NCBI RefSeq assembly: GCF_910592395.1
Contig: NC_088322.1
Coordinates: 4,771,431-4,835,430, forward strand
DNA length: 64,000 nt
Direction of reading: 5' to 3'
Source of the DNA: Lineus longissimus
Lineage: Eukaryota > Nemertea > Pilidiophora > Heteronemertea > Lineidae
The stretch's first letter is position 1. Every line of letters starts with the position of its first letter. Positions 34,260 to 46,200 of the stretch are shown in pieces. Both the position numbers and the translations under genes were made by a program. The notes beneath the pieces are model-generated. The model was not told the DNA's origin and ran no database searches. It saw only the letters and a list, made by a program, of their open reading frames with translations.

Positions 34260-35775
34260 AAGTGATGAAGAAAGGCAATGTAGTCTTACGAAACAAGAGC
34301 ATGAAGAGCGGAACAGCGAGTTCACCATAATTCGAAATACCAAGCGAGGGGTTTGTTAATTTATGCAAGTTTCTCATATGAATCTATTTTTGTCCGTCAT
34401 GTGACCTTCCTCGGCATTTTCGCGGCAAGTTCAGAATAGTCATGAGCTGAGCAACTGTTATTCGACGTGTAGGCAAATGTTGGACAGAGTAAGTCTACCA
34501 TAGGAACCCAATTCTTAAAGGCACGATAAAGTTACGAAAAGCCGCAGTTGTAACTATATAAAGCGAGATATAAGAGACACCTATCGGAAAAATAAAGTCC
34601 TTGCCGTTATATTTTGGAACAAGACTGCCCATTCATATCGTTGGAAACCGCACGGATTTCAATCTCGAACACTATGTATTTGTTCTGTTTGGGAGAAACG
34701 GATATCTTAGGTCAACCCACTGGAAAAATCCTTTTCAAATATCAAATAACTTTTCATTTTCATTTTATTTGATATCCCGACAAGTGAGGGTGGCTGTAAT
34801 AAATTAGGCATTATTCAAATCGGTTGTCTTTCACATCAGACATATTTTCGTTAACGTCTTGATCTACATATATGGTAATTGATTTGTCCCCATAACTCGA
34901 TTGTGGTCCCCATAATCAGGTAGGCCTATAGGCCTACTGTCCCCCTAAACCAATTTAATGGTATACACAGGGGCTTTGATTTTTTACTTCTCTAATCATT
35001 GATGGTACACGTTTTGTCAATGGTTCCCATAGGCCTTGCGATCCAATTGAAGAAGTATGAATATTTTGGAGTAAACCATTTTCCTGAATAAGTCTAGTTG
35101 CCATATGCGATATCACCGTACCCGTTGCCATTATTACCGCATACCGCATTTTTTTATGCCCGAATTATTACACTGTCGTCATGAAGCTATAACCCAAATT
35201 AAATTGTTAACCACCTTGCACACCGCGCTGAACCCAGTGTTGGAGAGAACCTGTTTGGCACCAAATGTCTGTTCAATATTTAAACCATGTTGAAAAACGA
35301 CGTTCAGTCAAAAAATGACATTTCTCTATAGAAACCTTCAAATTGGATGAAAACTTTTAATCCAAAAGACCAACTTCGGCGACTGGGCAAGGTCTTTATG
35401 GCACCTTACCCAGTTGAATGATCCAGTGCACTACGTTAGGAAGTATTAGGAACATATCAAACCTTTACAGTAACTAACGATGTTATAGGGGGACATATAC
35501 AAAATGACCCAATTACTTAGGGGGACTTGATGTCAAGGCCATCAGAGGACACGCAACTCACTAAAAAGTTATGGACAAAAGTCCACCTTATCGTTGAAAA
35601 CACGAATATGAAAACAGGTGTAGATACTGCAACACAATGCATTCATTCGTCCTCTGGGGTAATCTACACCCACATATACACTGTTGGGACGCTTAAGCTG
35701 GCTAACAACAAAAGGCACTTAGCTCGGTAAAAAATGTAAGAACACCTAACTGATGGTGAACGTGTATGCGTACAT
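34260..35775. other. Upstream region of the minus-strand gene; no other gene seen
   Basis: Would contain the promoter of the gene starting at 34219. I see no clear TATA box or initiator to fix the start site. No coding exons or repeat ends were recognised before the gap. Confidence 0.5.
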
Positions 35776-35875
35776 NNNNNNNNNNNNNNNNNNNNNNNNN
35801 NNNNNNNNNNNNNNNNNNNNNNNNNNNNNNNNNNNNNNNNNNNNNNNNNNNNNNNNNNNNNNNNNNNNNNNNNNN
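35776..35875. other. Assembly gap, exactly 100 N
   Basis: A run of 100 N, the usual placeholder for a gap of unknown size. The first known bases to its right (GCCCTGGCCATTTCATTT) equal the end of the repeat at 36904-36921, so the gap very probably lies in another copy of that repeat. Confidence 0.99.
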
Positions 35876-35998
35876 GCCCTGGCCATTTCATTTAAATTGA
35901 ATATCTCGTTGGACCCAAGCTCAGTAGGGATCAGGGTCTGTTTGTGGCCCATGCATATAACCGGATTATTCAATCAGACAATTAGTTTTCGTGCACAT

Positions 35999-36924
35999 TT
36001 TTAGCTCACCTCTTAGCAGAGGTGAGCTTATCCCATACTGTGGCGTCCGTCGTCCGTTGTCATCGTCGTCGTCGTCGTCGTCCGTCGTCGTCCGTTAGCA
36101 GGGCACGTTTCGTAACTGTTAGAGCTATTGAGTTGAAACTTAGTACACATGTACCCTTATGATTTGACACCTTGGAGACCAAGTTTCGGTCTGATTCGTT
36201 TCATGGTTTGGCCACCAGGGGGCCAAACGTTAAAAGTGAAAATATGCAATATCTCCCTTAATAGTAGTCGGGAAATTTTGAAAAAAATATGGTAGGTACT
36301 TCTAGCAAAGGTGCATCATATATCCTCCGGGTTTTTGATTTGACCTCCTTTTCAAGGTCACAGAGGTCAAAGTTTGCTGATGCACTGAACAGTAGCATGT
36401 TTCCTATCTATTTTAGCTAGAAGGTTTTAAACTAGTGTGGACATGTATCTGGGGATTCTCTATTCCACCCCTAAAATTTCGGCCGTTCGGACATCAACTA
36501 TGGCCGCCAGGCAGCCATCTTGAAAAATAAACACAGTACTATTACTCCGAAACTAATGATCGGATTGCAACCAAATTTGATCTGGATGTAAATCTATGTA
36601 CTCTCTACTAAATCCTTGATTTTTTATCAAATGTGATAGCCAATATGGGTGCCAGGCGGGCATCTTGAAAAATTCTTAGTTTGGCCACCCGGGGGCCAAA
36701 TTTAATGTCCAAAGTTAAAATGTTTGATTGCTCGTTTAATAGTGGTCTGATTTTCATAACATTTTTATGGTAGGTACTCCTAGCAAGGATACATTTCATA
36801 AATGTGGGTTTTTGATTTGAACTACTTCTCAAGGTCACAGAGGTCAAAATTTTCCTATGGCACCGCCATTTTACAATGACGGCACGTTAGAGGTGAGCAC
36901 AATGGCCCTGGCCATTTCATTTAC
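35999..36924 (+). repeat. Dispersed repeat with perfect terminal hairpin
   Basis: Starts TTTTAGCTCACCTCT TAGC AGAGGTGAGCT (11-bp perfect stem), then (GTC)n near 36061, internal units with CCACCAGGGGG and AGGTCACAGAGGTCA, and ends GAGCACAATGGCCCTGGCC followed by ATTTCATTT. It shares interior and end with the 38.1-40.0 kb element. Confidence 0.8.
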
Positions 36925-37635
36925 TCATTACACCAGGAGACGCCTTTGAGAACGCAAGGCAAAATGTTGTGTGGACTGCAAAAGGCGCTTGGAGTTAAAT
37001 TCACAAAACTTTTGAACTTGCCACGTCTTTGCGTAATTTGTCCATTCGGGGGTCTAATTATGTCATCCAGGCTGCCATGAAAGGATGGTTCATAGTCGAG
37101 TTTACAGTACAGATTAAGAGAATTTTCATAGTTGTAAACATATCATAATTCCTTGTTCTTTCAGATGAATACGATTATTGCTGTTCCATCCTCTCCCTGA
37201 CATCAGCCAATGTCCAAAGCCGGCAGTGAATGTCAATCCTAAAGTCTCCTCCTTATGGATATATGCACAACGACAGTGGATCGGTATTTCAGTGTTTCAG
37301 TGTATCATCGGTCAGTGTCTCCCGTATTTCAGTGTTTCCCTATTGTTACTCTATTCGCGGATAAGCAAGTGGTGATCAGGTCGGCAGAAAAACTAGTTCT
37401 TCAATCTCGAGTGATTACCATGGATACAGAATTCGTATGAATAAATTATGACGCATGTGCCAAATATGGGAAACAAAATGGCGTTCCTCAGTGGAAAAGG
37501 AAGATCAGGTGGTATTGTTCGGTCACGTGAATGTTGCGAGATTTTATTCAAAATGTTGCCATGTTTTTTTCAAGGGGGTTGCCACATATATTTGAAAACA
37601 AGTTGACCTACATTCAAATCAAATAAAAGGTTTTT

Positions 37636-37730
37636 TAGCTCAGCTGACAAAGTCAGCGGAGTTAGTCAAATAGCTATTCAATTGGTGTCCGTCCTTCCAT
37701 CCTTCCATCCTTCCATCCATCCTGTAGTCA
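37636..37730 (+). repeat. Start of an AGCTCAGCTGAC-type dispersed element
   Basis: TTTTAGCTCAGCTGACAAAG then TCAGCGGAGTTAGT, GGTGTCCGTCCTTCC and a (TTCCATCC)n run. It matches the inverted end at 26755-26690. The body to about 37990 is diverged. Confidence 0.65.
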
Positions 37731-38094
37731 AAGTTGGGCATTTTGTAATCATACAACCGAGGCACTTCAAATCTAGTCTTGCTTATAAACACTGCAGAAA
37801 ATGTTGCTTACGGAAAAGAATTTGGGCGATTCGACGCAAATTCAGCTCCCCAGGAGGCAAAATGCGTAAATGAAAAAACAATTTTTTGACGCTCTATTCC
37901 AGCAGATAAAAGCTTGAAATAAATTTGAAAAGGTCTTCATGATACAGAAGTTTTGATATAAAATAGATTAGTGTCGATTTATATCACCAGTTGGCGGTAG
38001 TGAGCAAAACTGTTGTTTGACCCTGGATGATTCCGCTTTAAATTTCCCGCCGAGGTTACCTGGAGTACTATCATCAAGAAAATGGCGGTGACCT

Positions 38095-39995
38095 TTTTGG
38101 CTCACCGTAAGGGGAGTCTATATGATAGCGCTGTGTCTGTCGTCGTCGTCGTCGTTGTCGTCGTCGTCGTCGTCGTATCCTAACAGTGGCACGTTTCTTA
38201 ACTGCGAGGGCTATGAACTTGAAACTTTGTACACAGAATGCCCTAGGTCAGCTGACCTCTGACACTGATTTTCGGTCCGATCTGATTCTCTGTTTGGCCA
38301 CCAGGGGGCCAAATGTCGATATCTAAAAAGTGTGATATCTCGCTTATTAGTGACTTGTTTTCGATAAAACTTTTGTTGTAGGTACTCATAGCAAATATAC
38401 ATTTTATATTATACGGATTTTTAATTTGACCTTGTTTTCAAGGTCACAGAGGTCATATGGCGTAAATTGGCCATTAGAGTGTAAACTATGGCACGTTTCT
38501 TAACCACTAAAGCTCTGAACTTGAAACTTGGTACATATAACCCCCTATATCACATAGCCTCTGGTGCTGAATTTTGGTTCGATCTGATTCCTAACTTTGC
38601 CACCAGGGGGCCAAAAGTGGAAATCTAAAAAGTGTGATATCTCGCTTATTAGTGATTTGTTTTTGATGAAATTTTTATGGTAGGTTTTCCTAGCAAGGGT
38701 ATATCACATATCATACGTGTTTTTGATTTGACCTACTTTTCAAGGTCACAGAGGTCAAATGGCGTAAATTTGCCGTTTGAGTGTAACTGGGGCACGTTTC
38801 TTAACCAATAAAGCTATGAACTTGAAATTTGATGCACCTGATTCCCCACATCATTTAACCTCTGGCACCGAATTTCAGTCTGATCTGATTCTCGACTTGG
38901 CCACCAGGGGGCCAAAACTAAAAAAAGTAAAAAGTGCAATATCTCGCTTAATAGTGACTTGTTTTCAATTCTATTTTTATGGTAGGTACTCCGAGCAAGG
39001 ATACATCACATATCCTACGGTTTTTGATTTGACCTTATTTTCAAGGTCACAGAGGTCAAATGTTGTGAATTGGCCGTTTGTGTGTAACTATGGCACGTTT
39101 CTTAACCACTAAAGCTATGAACTTTAAACCTGGTACACATGACTCCCTAGGTCAGATGACCTGTGACACTGATTTTCGGTCTGGTCTGATTCTTAACTGG
39201 GCCACCAGGGGGCCAAAACAAAAAATCTGAATAGTGCCATATCTCGCTTATCACTGATTAGTTTTTGGTAAAAATGTTATGGTAGATACTCTTAGCAAGG
39301 ATACATCACATATGATACGGGTTTTTGATTTGATGTTCTTGTGAAGGTCGCAGAGGTCAAACGGCTTAAATTGGCCATTTTAGCGTAACTGTGGCACGTT
39401 TGTTAACCCCTAAGGCTATGAACTTGAGACTTTGTACAAAGGACCCTCTAGGTCAGCTGACCTCTGACCCTGAATTTCAGTCCGGTTTGATTCTCGGCTT
39501 GGCCACCAGGGGGCCAAAAGTGAAAACCTAGAAAGTGTGATATCTCGCTTATTAGTGATTCGTTTTCAATAACATTTTTATGGTAGGTTCTCCTAGCAGG
39601 GATACATCACATATCATATGAGATTGGTCGTTTGAGTGTAACTATGGCACGTTTCTTAACCACTATAGCTATGAACTTGAAATTTGGTGCACATGACTCC
39701 CTACGTCATGTCACCTTGGACACCGAATTTCGATCTGATCTGGTACTCAACTTGGCCACCAAGAGGCCAAAACTAAAATTGGTAAAAAGTGCAATATCTC
39801 GTTTATTAGTGACTTGTTTTTGATGATATTCTTATGGTTACCATAATGGTACTTACTCCAAGCAACGATACATCACATGTCATACCGACTTTGGTTTGAC
39901 CTATATACTATACATGTACAATGTTTCTTAACCTGGATGAATTCCAAAGCACCAAATATCTATACGGTGAGCACAATGGCCCCTGGCCGTTTCAT
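38095..39995 (-). repeat. 1.9-kb inverted copy of the 30.4-32.1 kb repeat
   Basis: On the plus strand it starts TTTTGGCTCACCGTAAGGGG, carries (GTC)n, and ends TATACGGTGAGCACAATGG before CCCCTGGCCGTTTCA. Six internal units contain GGCACGTTTCTTAACC, CCACCAGGGGG, TATCTCGCTTATTAGTGA and AAGGTCACAGAGGTCA. The outer units match 31.4-32.1 kb closely; the inner ones are more diverged. Confidence 0.85.
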
Positions 39996-40373
39996 TATTT
40001 CTACCGAGCGATGATTTTGTAAGTGACAAATTTTCTTTTTTAAGCCTTTACGGAAACGTATTTTGGTACGAAACTTCACACGTTTATAGAAAAGATCAAC
40101 GAGAATGTGTTCAAATGCCCTCATAACGATGAGTTCAACGGAATTTGGTCAAAACAACCTTCGAATGGAGTCAACTTTCTTTGCGAAATTGAAGCGATGA
40201 CCTCATTATTTATCGTAATTTATGCAAATCTGAGTCCAGCTGATGGGTGATGTTCTGATTTGTGTTCAAACTATTGGAAACTTCGGAAATTAGTTCTATT
40301 AGTTCTACTATTCTGCAGGAGTATATTATAGCCATTGATGTTGACAGCTAAAAGCGCGAAAACTTTGTTCAGG

Positions 40374-40930
40374 TTTCTCGTCCAATCACGTGACCTCTCC
40401 AACACTCGATAATGCACTCTTTTCTTCCACGTTTTAGGCCAATCTTTGGCATGAACATGAAATCCAATAAGCGCAGTACTTAAATCAGATGTTTCTCTCG
40501 CCTTGAAAACATTCCTGGGTAAAATCCATTGAGATTAGCCGAGTTAATCTACTTTTACCGTGCTTAAAATCTCTGCCGCTGAATTCTATAAATAGAAACT
40601 ATTAACATCGCGGCAGTGTGGTTCCCATTGTGCGTCCTCCCACTTCACACCATGTCAGGAAGTTTTACGGAGAGGGAGGGCGTGCGGTAAGAAGAATGGC
40701 CAAAATGACGTCACGTTTTCCTTGCAATGCCTCTTGCCAGACCAGTCAAGGATTGGGAAAGCATCTTTAATTCAGACGACGTCAGAACTAGAAAAACGAA
40801 TATGTTAATTTGCAAAATTAAAAGCAGATTTCACCACTAACCAGTCATATTGGAATACGACGGCGCAAAATGTTCTCGCTTTCCTCCTGCTAAAAAACCT
40901 TCTTCCCGCACTCCTATTTTAATTTATGCC
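40374..40930 (-). repeat. Second copy of the 555-bp dispersed repeat
   Basis: Reverse complement of 20168-20722 with small indels, including an insertion near 40795 (TATGTTAATTTGC). Confidence 0.85.
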
Positions 40931-40994
40931 AAGGAATATGATATGTACGGCAGCATTTTAGTGCCAATAAAGAAATAAAATTTCTCTCCAGAAA

Positions 40995-41122
40995 GTCGTA
41001 ATAACGACTTTTTATCTCGTAATTATGACTTTTTATCTAGTAATTATGACTTTTTATCTCGTAGTTACGACTTTTTATCTCGTAATAACGACTTTTTATC
41101 TCGTAATTACGACTTTTTCTTA
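40995..41122 (+). repeat. 21-bp tandem repeat, six copies
   Basis: GACTTTTTATCTCGTAATTA-type units start at 41006, 41027, 41048, 41069, 41090 and 41111. The array lies directly upstream of the integrase-like gene (ATG 41194). Confidence 0.9.
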
Positions 41123-41193
41123 TTGCAAATTTACACCTCACCGGACATACGGCGAGAAGCCCGTCATTGCGCTGCTACACATATACATACGGC

Positions 41194-42573
41194 ATGGATC
41201 AACTTGTACAATTTTTTGGACATGGCCTCAACTACAGCGAGATAGTTGAATCTCTGGCTCATAATCATAGGATAATACTGAGCAAACGAACCCTCCATCG
41301 TGTATTACGTCGAGTCGGACTCTTTCGCTGTGAGCACAAATCTGACCTGGTTAAATTGGCAGTTTTTATTGAAGGATCGCTACAAGAAGGTGGGGATGTA
41401 TATGGATACAGATGGATGCATTTAAGATGTGTTCAGAAAGGCTTTGTAGTTTCGTTAGAGGATGTCAGCCTCTTTTTGAAGATTCTTGATCCTGTTGGAG
41501 TTCAGTTAAGGTCTGGCAGAAGGATGCGCCGTAGAGAATACTTCTCTAGAGGTCCGAACTGTATTTGGCACTTTGATTCATATGATAAATTGAAACCGTA
41601 TGGTCTTTGTATCAATGGTTGCATCGATGGGTTTTCACGAAATATAATATGGCTCGAGGTTTATTCAACCAGTGGTGATCCACGTGTTGTAGCTTGGTAT
41701 TACATGGAAGCTGTTGAGGCCAGGCAAGGCTGCCCGCAGAAGATACGATGTGACATGGGTACCGAAAACGAACATGTGGCACAAATGCAGACCTTCCTGG
41801 TTGGGAACAATAGCTTTTTCTATGGAAAAAGTTGTCATAATCAGAGAATCGAATTCTGGTGGGAAATCCTAAGACGTCAGAATGCGCAGAATTGGATTAC
41901 AATGCTGAGACGAATTAAAGTCGATGGGCATTTTACAGGCGACCTCCTTGATACATCACTGGTTCAGTTTTGCTTCATGAACGTCCTACAGGTATTAAAA
42001 GTTTTTAAAAAGTAGAAATACTTTAGTTTGATTTACCCTACTTAATGTAACTGTGATTCCAAAGCGTTCAGATGTTCTTGTGGTTTAGTCCCCGTCGTTG
42101 CCATATTTTTTTCTTAGCGTGTTTTAATAGCGGGGTGTGTATTAAATTTATGAACATGCGTATACGTGGCACTTTATTGTAGCAGTGCCGTCCTGGAGAG
42201 TGCTCAATTGTACAGGATTCCCTGGTCAAAAGGGATCTTACACAGTCGGGTTGATTGGTCCTCACCGTACAATTATTCTCATTAGGCCTGGGCCTTCCAA
42301 TCACTCTACTACTTTTCTTATTTGCAGGAGGAGTTAGACGAGGTCGTTCATTTGTGGAACACGCACATTATATCGCGGAAAAGGTCAAACAATGCGCCAT
42401 GTGGTAGACCGGTTGTCATGTTCACTCTTCCCCATTTATACCACACCAGAGAATATTTGGTTCCTGTTGATGATGCTGAAATAGCAGTTTGCAAACCGGA
42501 GTGTACATTTCGTGGCACTTTAATCCATGTGGCCGGGATGTGTTTGAATTGTGTACCTTATATATGGACATGA
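41194..42573 (+). CDS. DDE integrase-like (rve core) protein, two exons
   Basis: Exons 41194-41991 and 42328-42573 are joined by a GT-AG intron in phase 0 (CTACAG/GTATTA ... TTTGCAG/GAG), giving QEELDEVVHLWN across the junction. Numbered from ATG 41194, the RNase H-fold integrase core shows WHFDSYDKLKPYG (D128), IRCDMGTEN (D187) and NQRIEFWW (E220), so all three acidic residues survive. The N-terminus has a helix-turn-helix-like stretch (YSEIVESLA...SKRTLHRVLRR). This integrase-core family is very common in fish and marine invertebrate genomes and of transposon origin. Whether this copy is mobile or retired is unclear, as I found no terminal repeats. The C-terminus seems short for the family and may have another exon. 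Confidence 0.75.
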
Positions 42574-43015
42574 ATGGTTGGTGTCCTCCAGCATGTTTTT
42601 TCGAAGCAGTAGATTTATACATAAACCTGAGGAACCACATTATTGCAGACTTGTAATGGACATATCTGTCAGGTTGTTTCACATAAAATGTAATAGCAGT
42701 GGCATCCTTCTGTCAATTTCATTAGAATGGCAAGGTTAAATGAATAGGCAATGATCTTATCTGTTTAGATGCCACATCTGACGGAAGTCATGGTCCCTAT
42801 GGCCAATAAACAAACGTTCTATAGCAACTGTATCACATTCATGAAATTTGGCAAAATCAGGCTCATCCGTATGTGAGAGTATATGGCTTTGTGGTGATGT
42901 CAATGCCGTTTTGGCCGAGTGTCGTAGCAGGCAGCCCTAGCGAAATCGGATATGATGTCACAATCAATCCTGGTCATCTGTATGAGACATCATGTGGTGA
43001 TGTCAAACGAGACAA
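42574..43015. other. No gene seen
   Basis: Probable 3' flank of the integrase-like gene. I find no further in-frame exon with convincing splice sites. Confidence 0.45.
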
Positions 43016-43135
43016 TGGGTGATATGAATAAAGACTAGCAATTGCTTTTACTGAAAACCCCATGTACATTTACACAAGGCCTTTCTCTACAAAACTGAAG
43101 TAAAATCATTTACTAGTCTTTATTCATATCACCCA
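43016..43135. repeat. Long inverted repeat (35-bp arms, 50-bp loop)
   Basis: 43016-43050 and 43101-43135 are reverse complements with three mismatches, and the outer 23 bp (TGGGTGATATGAATAAAGAC then TAG) are perfect. It could fold as a hairpin in RNA or be a short fold-back MITE. Confidence 0.85.
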
Positions 43136-43252
43136 ATATTTCGTAACATCAAGCAGCCCGTCTCAGTAGGATGTAATTTTTGATTTCTGCATGAGACAGT
43201 TAACTATTTTAGGTGGCAGTGTTCTCGCCAGGATTTCAATAAAACGGGGCGC

Positions 43253-43292
43253 AGCTGGCCGGAGGCCAGCTCCTATATGCGCCGCAGGCGCA
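43253..43292. repeat. Two adjacent short GC hairpins
   Basis: AGCTGGCC-GGA-GGCCAGCT (43253-43271) and TGCGCC-GCA-GGCGCA (43278-43292), followed by a G run. This looks like the edge of a dispersed element that may extend to about 43770 (CCGGACCCCG). No coding content. Confidence 0.7.
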
Positions 43293-44145
43293 TTTTTGGT
43301 GGGGGGGTCCGGAAAATTTTGAAACCTAGATGCTCTGAGGTGCAATTTCAGGCCTAATTCTGATGATATAAAACGACATTGCAGCGTTAGTATCGTAGGC
43401 AAAACATTTCGCTTCACGGCAATTTGCGCCGTCACGTCAGTCGGCGGGAGGGACGCATTGACGGGGTATCCACGTAAATACTAGTATTCAAACCGTTACA
43501 TGCACAGGGCGTTTACTTGTACGTTTCAACCGTATTTTGTACGTTTTCCGATGTTTGTGCACCGCTGTACGGTCGGGTACACTATATTATACGGAGAGAT
43601 AAAAAGTTGTGCTTGTACGGGCACTCAACATAAAATAACCACCTGAAGACAGTTTATACGATAAAAAAAGTGAAGTTGTACGAATAAAAAGTTCACTGGT
43701 TCCAAAAAAAGTTTTTGATCCCCCTTGGCCTTGCCCTCCCCGCTTGCTCCCCGGACCCCGACATCGTCAAAGCACATGGTATTTTGTAACCAGATAGCGG
43801 CGCCAAATATAGATGCGCAGTAGCCAACTGCACATCCCGCAGCCCGCTGATGCGCAGTAACCAACTGCGCAAGCCCTGTGCTTCTTCATGATGACATGAT
43901 GATGATCGACGCTTCTATACATGTACAATGTTTACTTTATTAAAAATTTGTAGAGGCCTTCTTCTCGTTTGATCCCGTTGTACCCTGTATATCAATTGAA
44001 AGAGACTGCTGATTTTACGCTGACAGCTATTATCATCCACCTGCGGCACACCTGCAAGCACTCTTGACATAATTACAACCGCCCCGCTCTGCCGCTAAAT
44101 CGTACAGGTGCGCTTTTGTCCACTCCCTTGACCTCGTTGCCAAGG

Positions 44146-44814
44146 CTACGGGTGATTGTTATTGGCAGACCCTAGGTTGCTTTTATGCAACGCAAATGTA
44201 TAACCAAGACGAGTGAGCAACTCGAGAACTGAATACCTTATAATCTCAATTGACAATGTATGTTCAGATACTAGCGTACTCAATGATTCAGCGGAAAATC
44301 TATCATCGATATATTGAGTTGTACGAATACCAAAACTCCTCATGTATGAAGTAGCAAGCATACCAATAGATTGGTACACAAAGGGCGAGGCCTTCCAACC
44401 AAATGGTAACGTATTATACACCATAACCCACCCACCGAATTGGAGTCCGAAGCAAGTTTTACTATCTTGAGACAACAAAATATGGTCGTATCCGGACTTA
44501 TCATCACAACTTATCATTCTCGCGTTATGCTGAACCAACCTATGAATATCACGCAGAGTTTCCAATTGAAAATGATTATCTTTGACCCATAGGTTAAGAT
44601 AACGTTCATCGTGGCATAGGCGTGACTTGTAGGGTTCCACTGTGAGAGGCATAACAATGCGTGGCATCTGGCAGTTATCGAGTTTACCTACAAGGCTAAT
44701 CGATCCCATAGCTATTCTCTTTTCAAGCTCACACGCAATAAATGACGCGTGATCCCGACAATTAATAGCAAGCATATACCCATGGAGCGGGCAAAGTTGA
44801 AATGTAATATACAT
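44146..44814 (-). pseudogene. DIRS-like reverse transcriptase fragment
   Basis: 222 residues with RT motifs in order: MPLTVEP.K.RLCHDERYLNLW (residues 55-76), CDDKSGYDH (103-111), TLPFGWKASPFVYQSIGM (135-152) and TTQYIDDR (165-172), the YIDD catalytic box. Normal elements continue into RNase H and other domains; here the frame ends in SANNNHP and nothing similar follows. Confidence 0.7.
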
Positions 44815-45599
44815 TAGTTAAATGGGCACGATGATTGAACTGCATTAAATTTCTAACGTTACTGAAGTTTTATTAAAGGTTAAACACGAAATGAACTGCA
44901 TTAAGGGACTTATTGCTGCTATCTACATGCAACCCCCAATAGATTGATTGGAGTACGCTATTTTGCACAATGCATTGAGACCAGTGACAGCAGGTCCTGT
45001 TCCAAATAAGGGCCTCACATATTAGGCATATCACCTACCCACTCCCGTACCCAATGCCACTGTCGGACCAAAGCCAGGCGCATGGAGAGATGCAGAACGC
45101 AATTCAAACTGACAACATCAATCAGTAAAGAATAAATCAAAGAGCAAGCGCTGGCCACTGTACATATTTTGTCCATCCTGGCATAACTGTTTATTGATAC
45201 CCTGACTGCATGTTCCGGTAGGCCACCCTGCATAATTTGCCTTATCACTCCGGTCAGTGTTTCTCGAATAGAACTAAAATAGAATAGGCTAATCATTAAT
45301 CTCCCTGCTAATACCCTGCACCATGGACCAGGTTGTATAGCACTACATACGTGCTGGAAGCTAATATTGATGTGGCAGGGAGAATATGCGTAAAGTTTGT
45401 GTATGCTTTTGAGAATGAGCGGAGCTCTCCAGTCGACATGCTCTCTGAAAAGTTGTTATTTATTCCAAAACCACCAAGATATTCGACGTATGACACGCTC
45501 AGTGACACTCTTACTTATGATCCAAACCTACGAAGCCAAAAGTTGCAAGAATTCGACGCATTTCCAAGGCCCAATTTTGAAACAAAAATCGCCTCCTAT

Positions 45600-46115
45600 T
45601 TAGCGGCCACAACGCGCATTATAGTATAGATTAGGAAAATAGGCAGACGGCGGTGTTTCGGAGTCGTAAGCTTTCCCCTTAAACTTTCCTTTAAACGGCC
45701 GAAACATATCCTGAACCGTGACACCATTAACAAGCCATGCTCTTAGAGTATCGTTAGGTGGATTATCATCTAAACGAGATTGCATTAACTTCTCCCACTC
45801 ATCAATTTGATTATGTAGGCCTCCAGCTACGAATGTATCAGGGTCCCGCAGTGGCAATGTCTGAACGTTGAAACTAGAACCACCTTTTATTACACTTTCA
45901 AATCTGATAGCTGAGATTGGGGTTGAGGGTTGGATGTCCTTCCCATTCAATAATCTCCAACGTGGGGTCTTTTTCATACTATTTGCCGCCCGCAATGGGT
46001 TGAACTCAACTGATTTTTCCCACTCGGGCACATGCATACTTCCTCCCTGAAAAAGGGAAAATAATCGCGTATGGGAAGGACTTCCAACCCTCAACCCACA
46101 GGAAATAAATTCCAT
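45600..46115 (-). pseudogene. N-terminal part of the DIRS-like polymerase frame
   Basis: 171 residues from ATG 46115, ending in PPSAYFPN and then a short unrelated tail. In DIRS-like polymerases a PP.AYF.N phrase comes just before the C..H..FI..EL..RI stretch, which is found instead at the start of the frame at 44814. An insertion of roughly 0.8 kb therefore separates the two halves. Confidence 0.5.
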
Positions 46116-46200
46116 AGGGCGAAGACTCCCCGGGATGAGGGTTAAAAGATCCTAAGTAACCTATTTATATATGACACTGAAGTGAATGTGGTATTAACAT

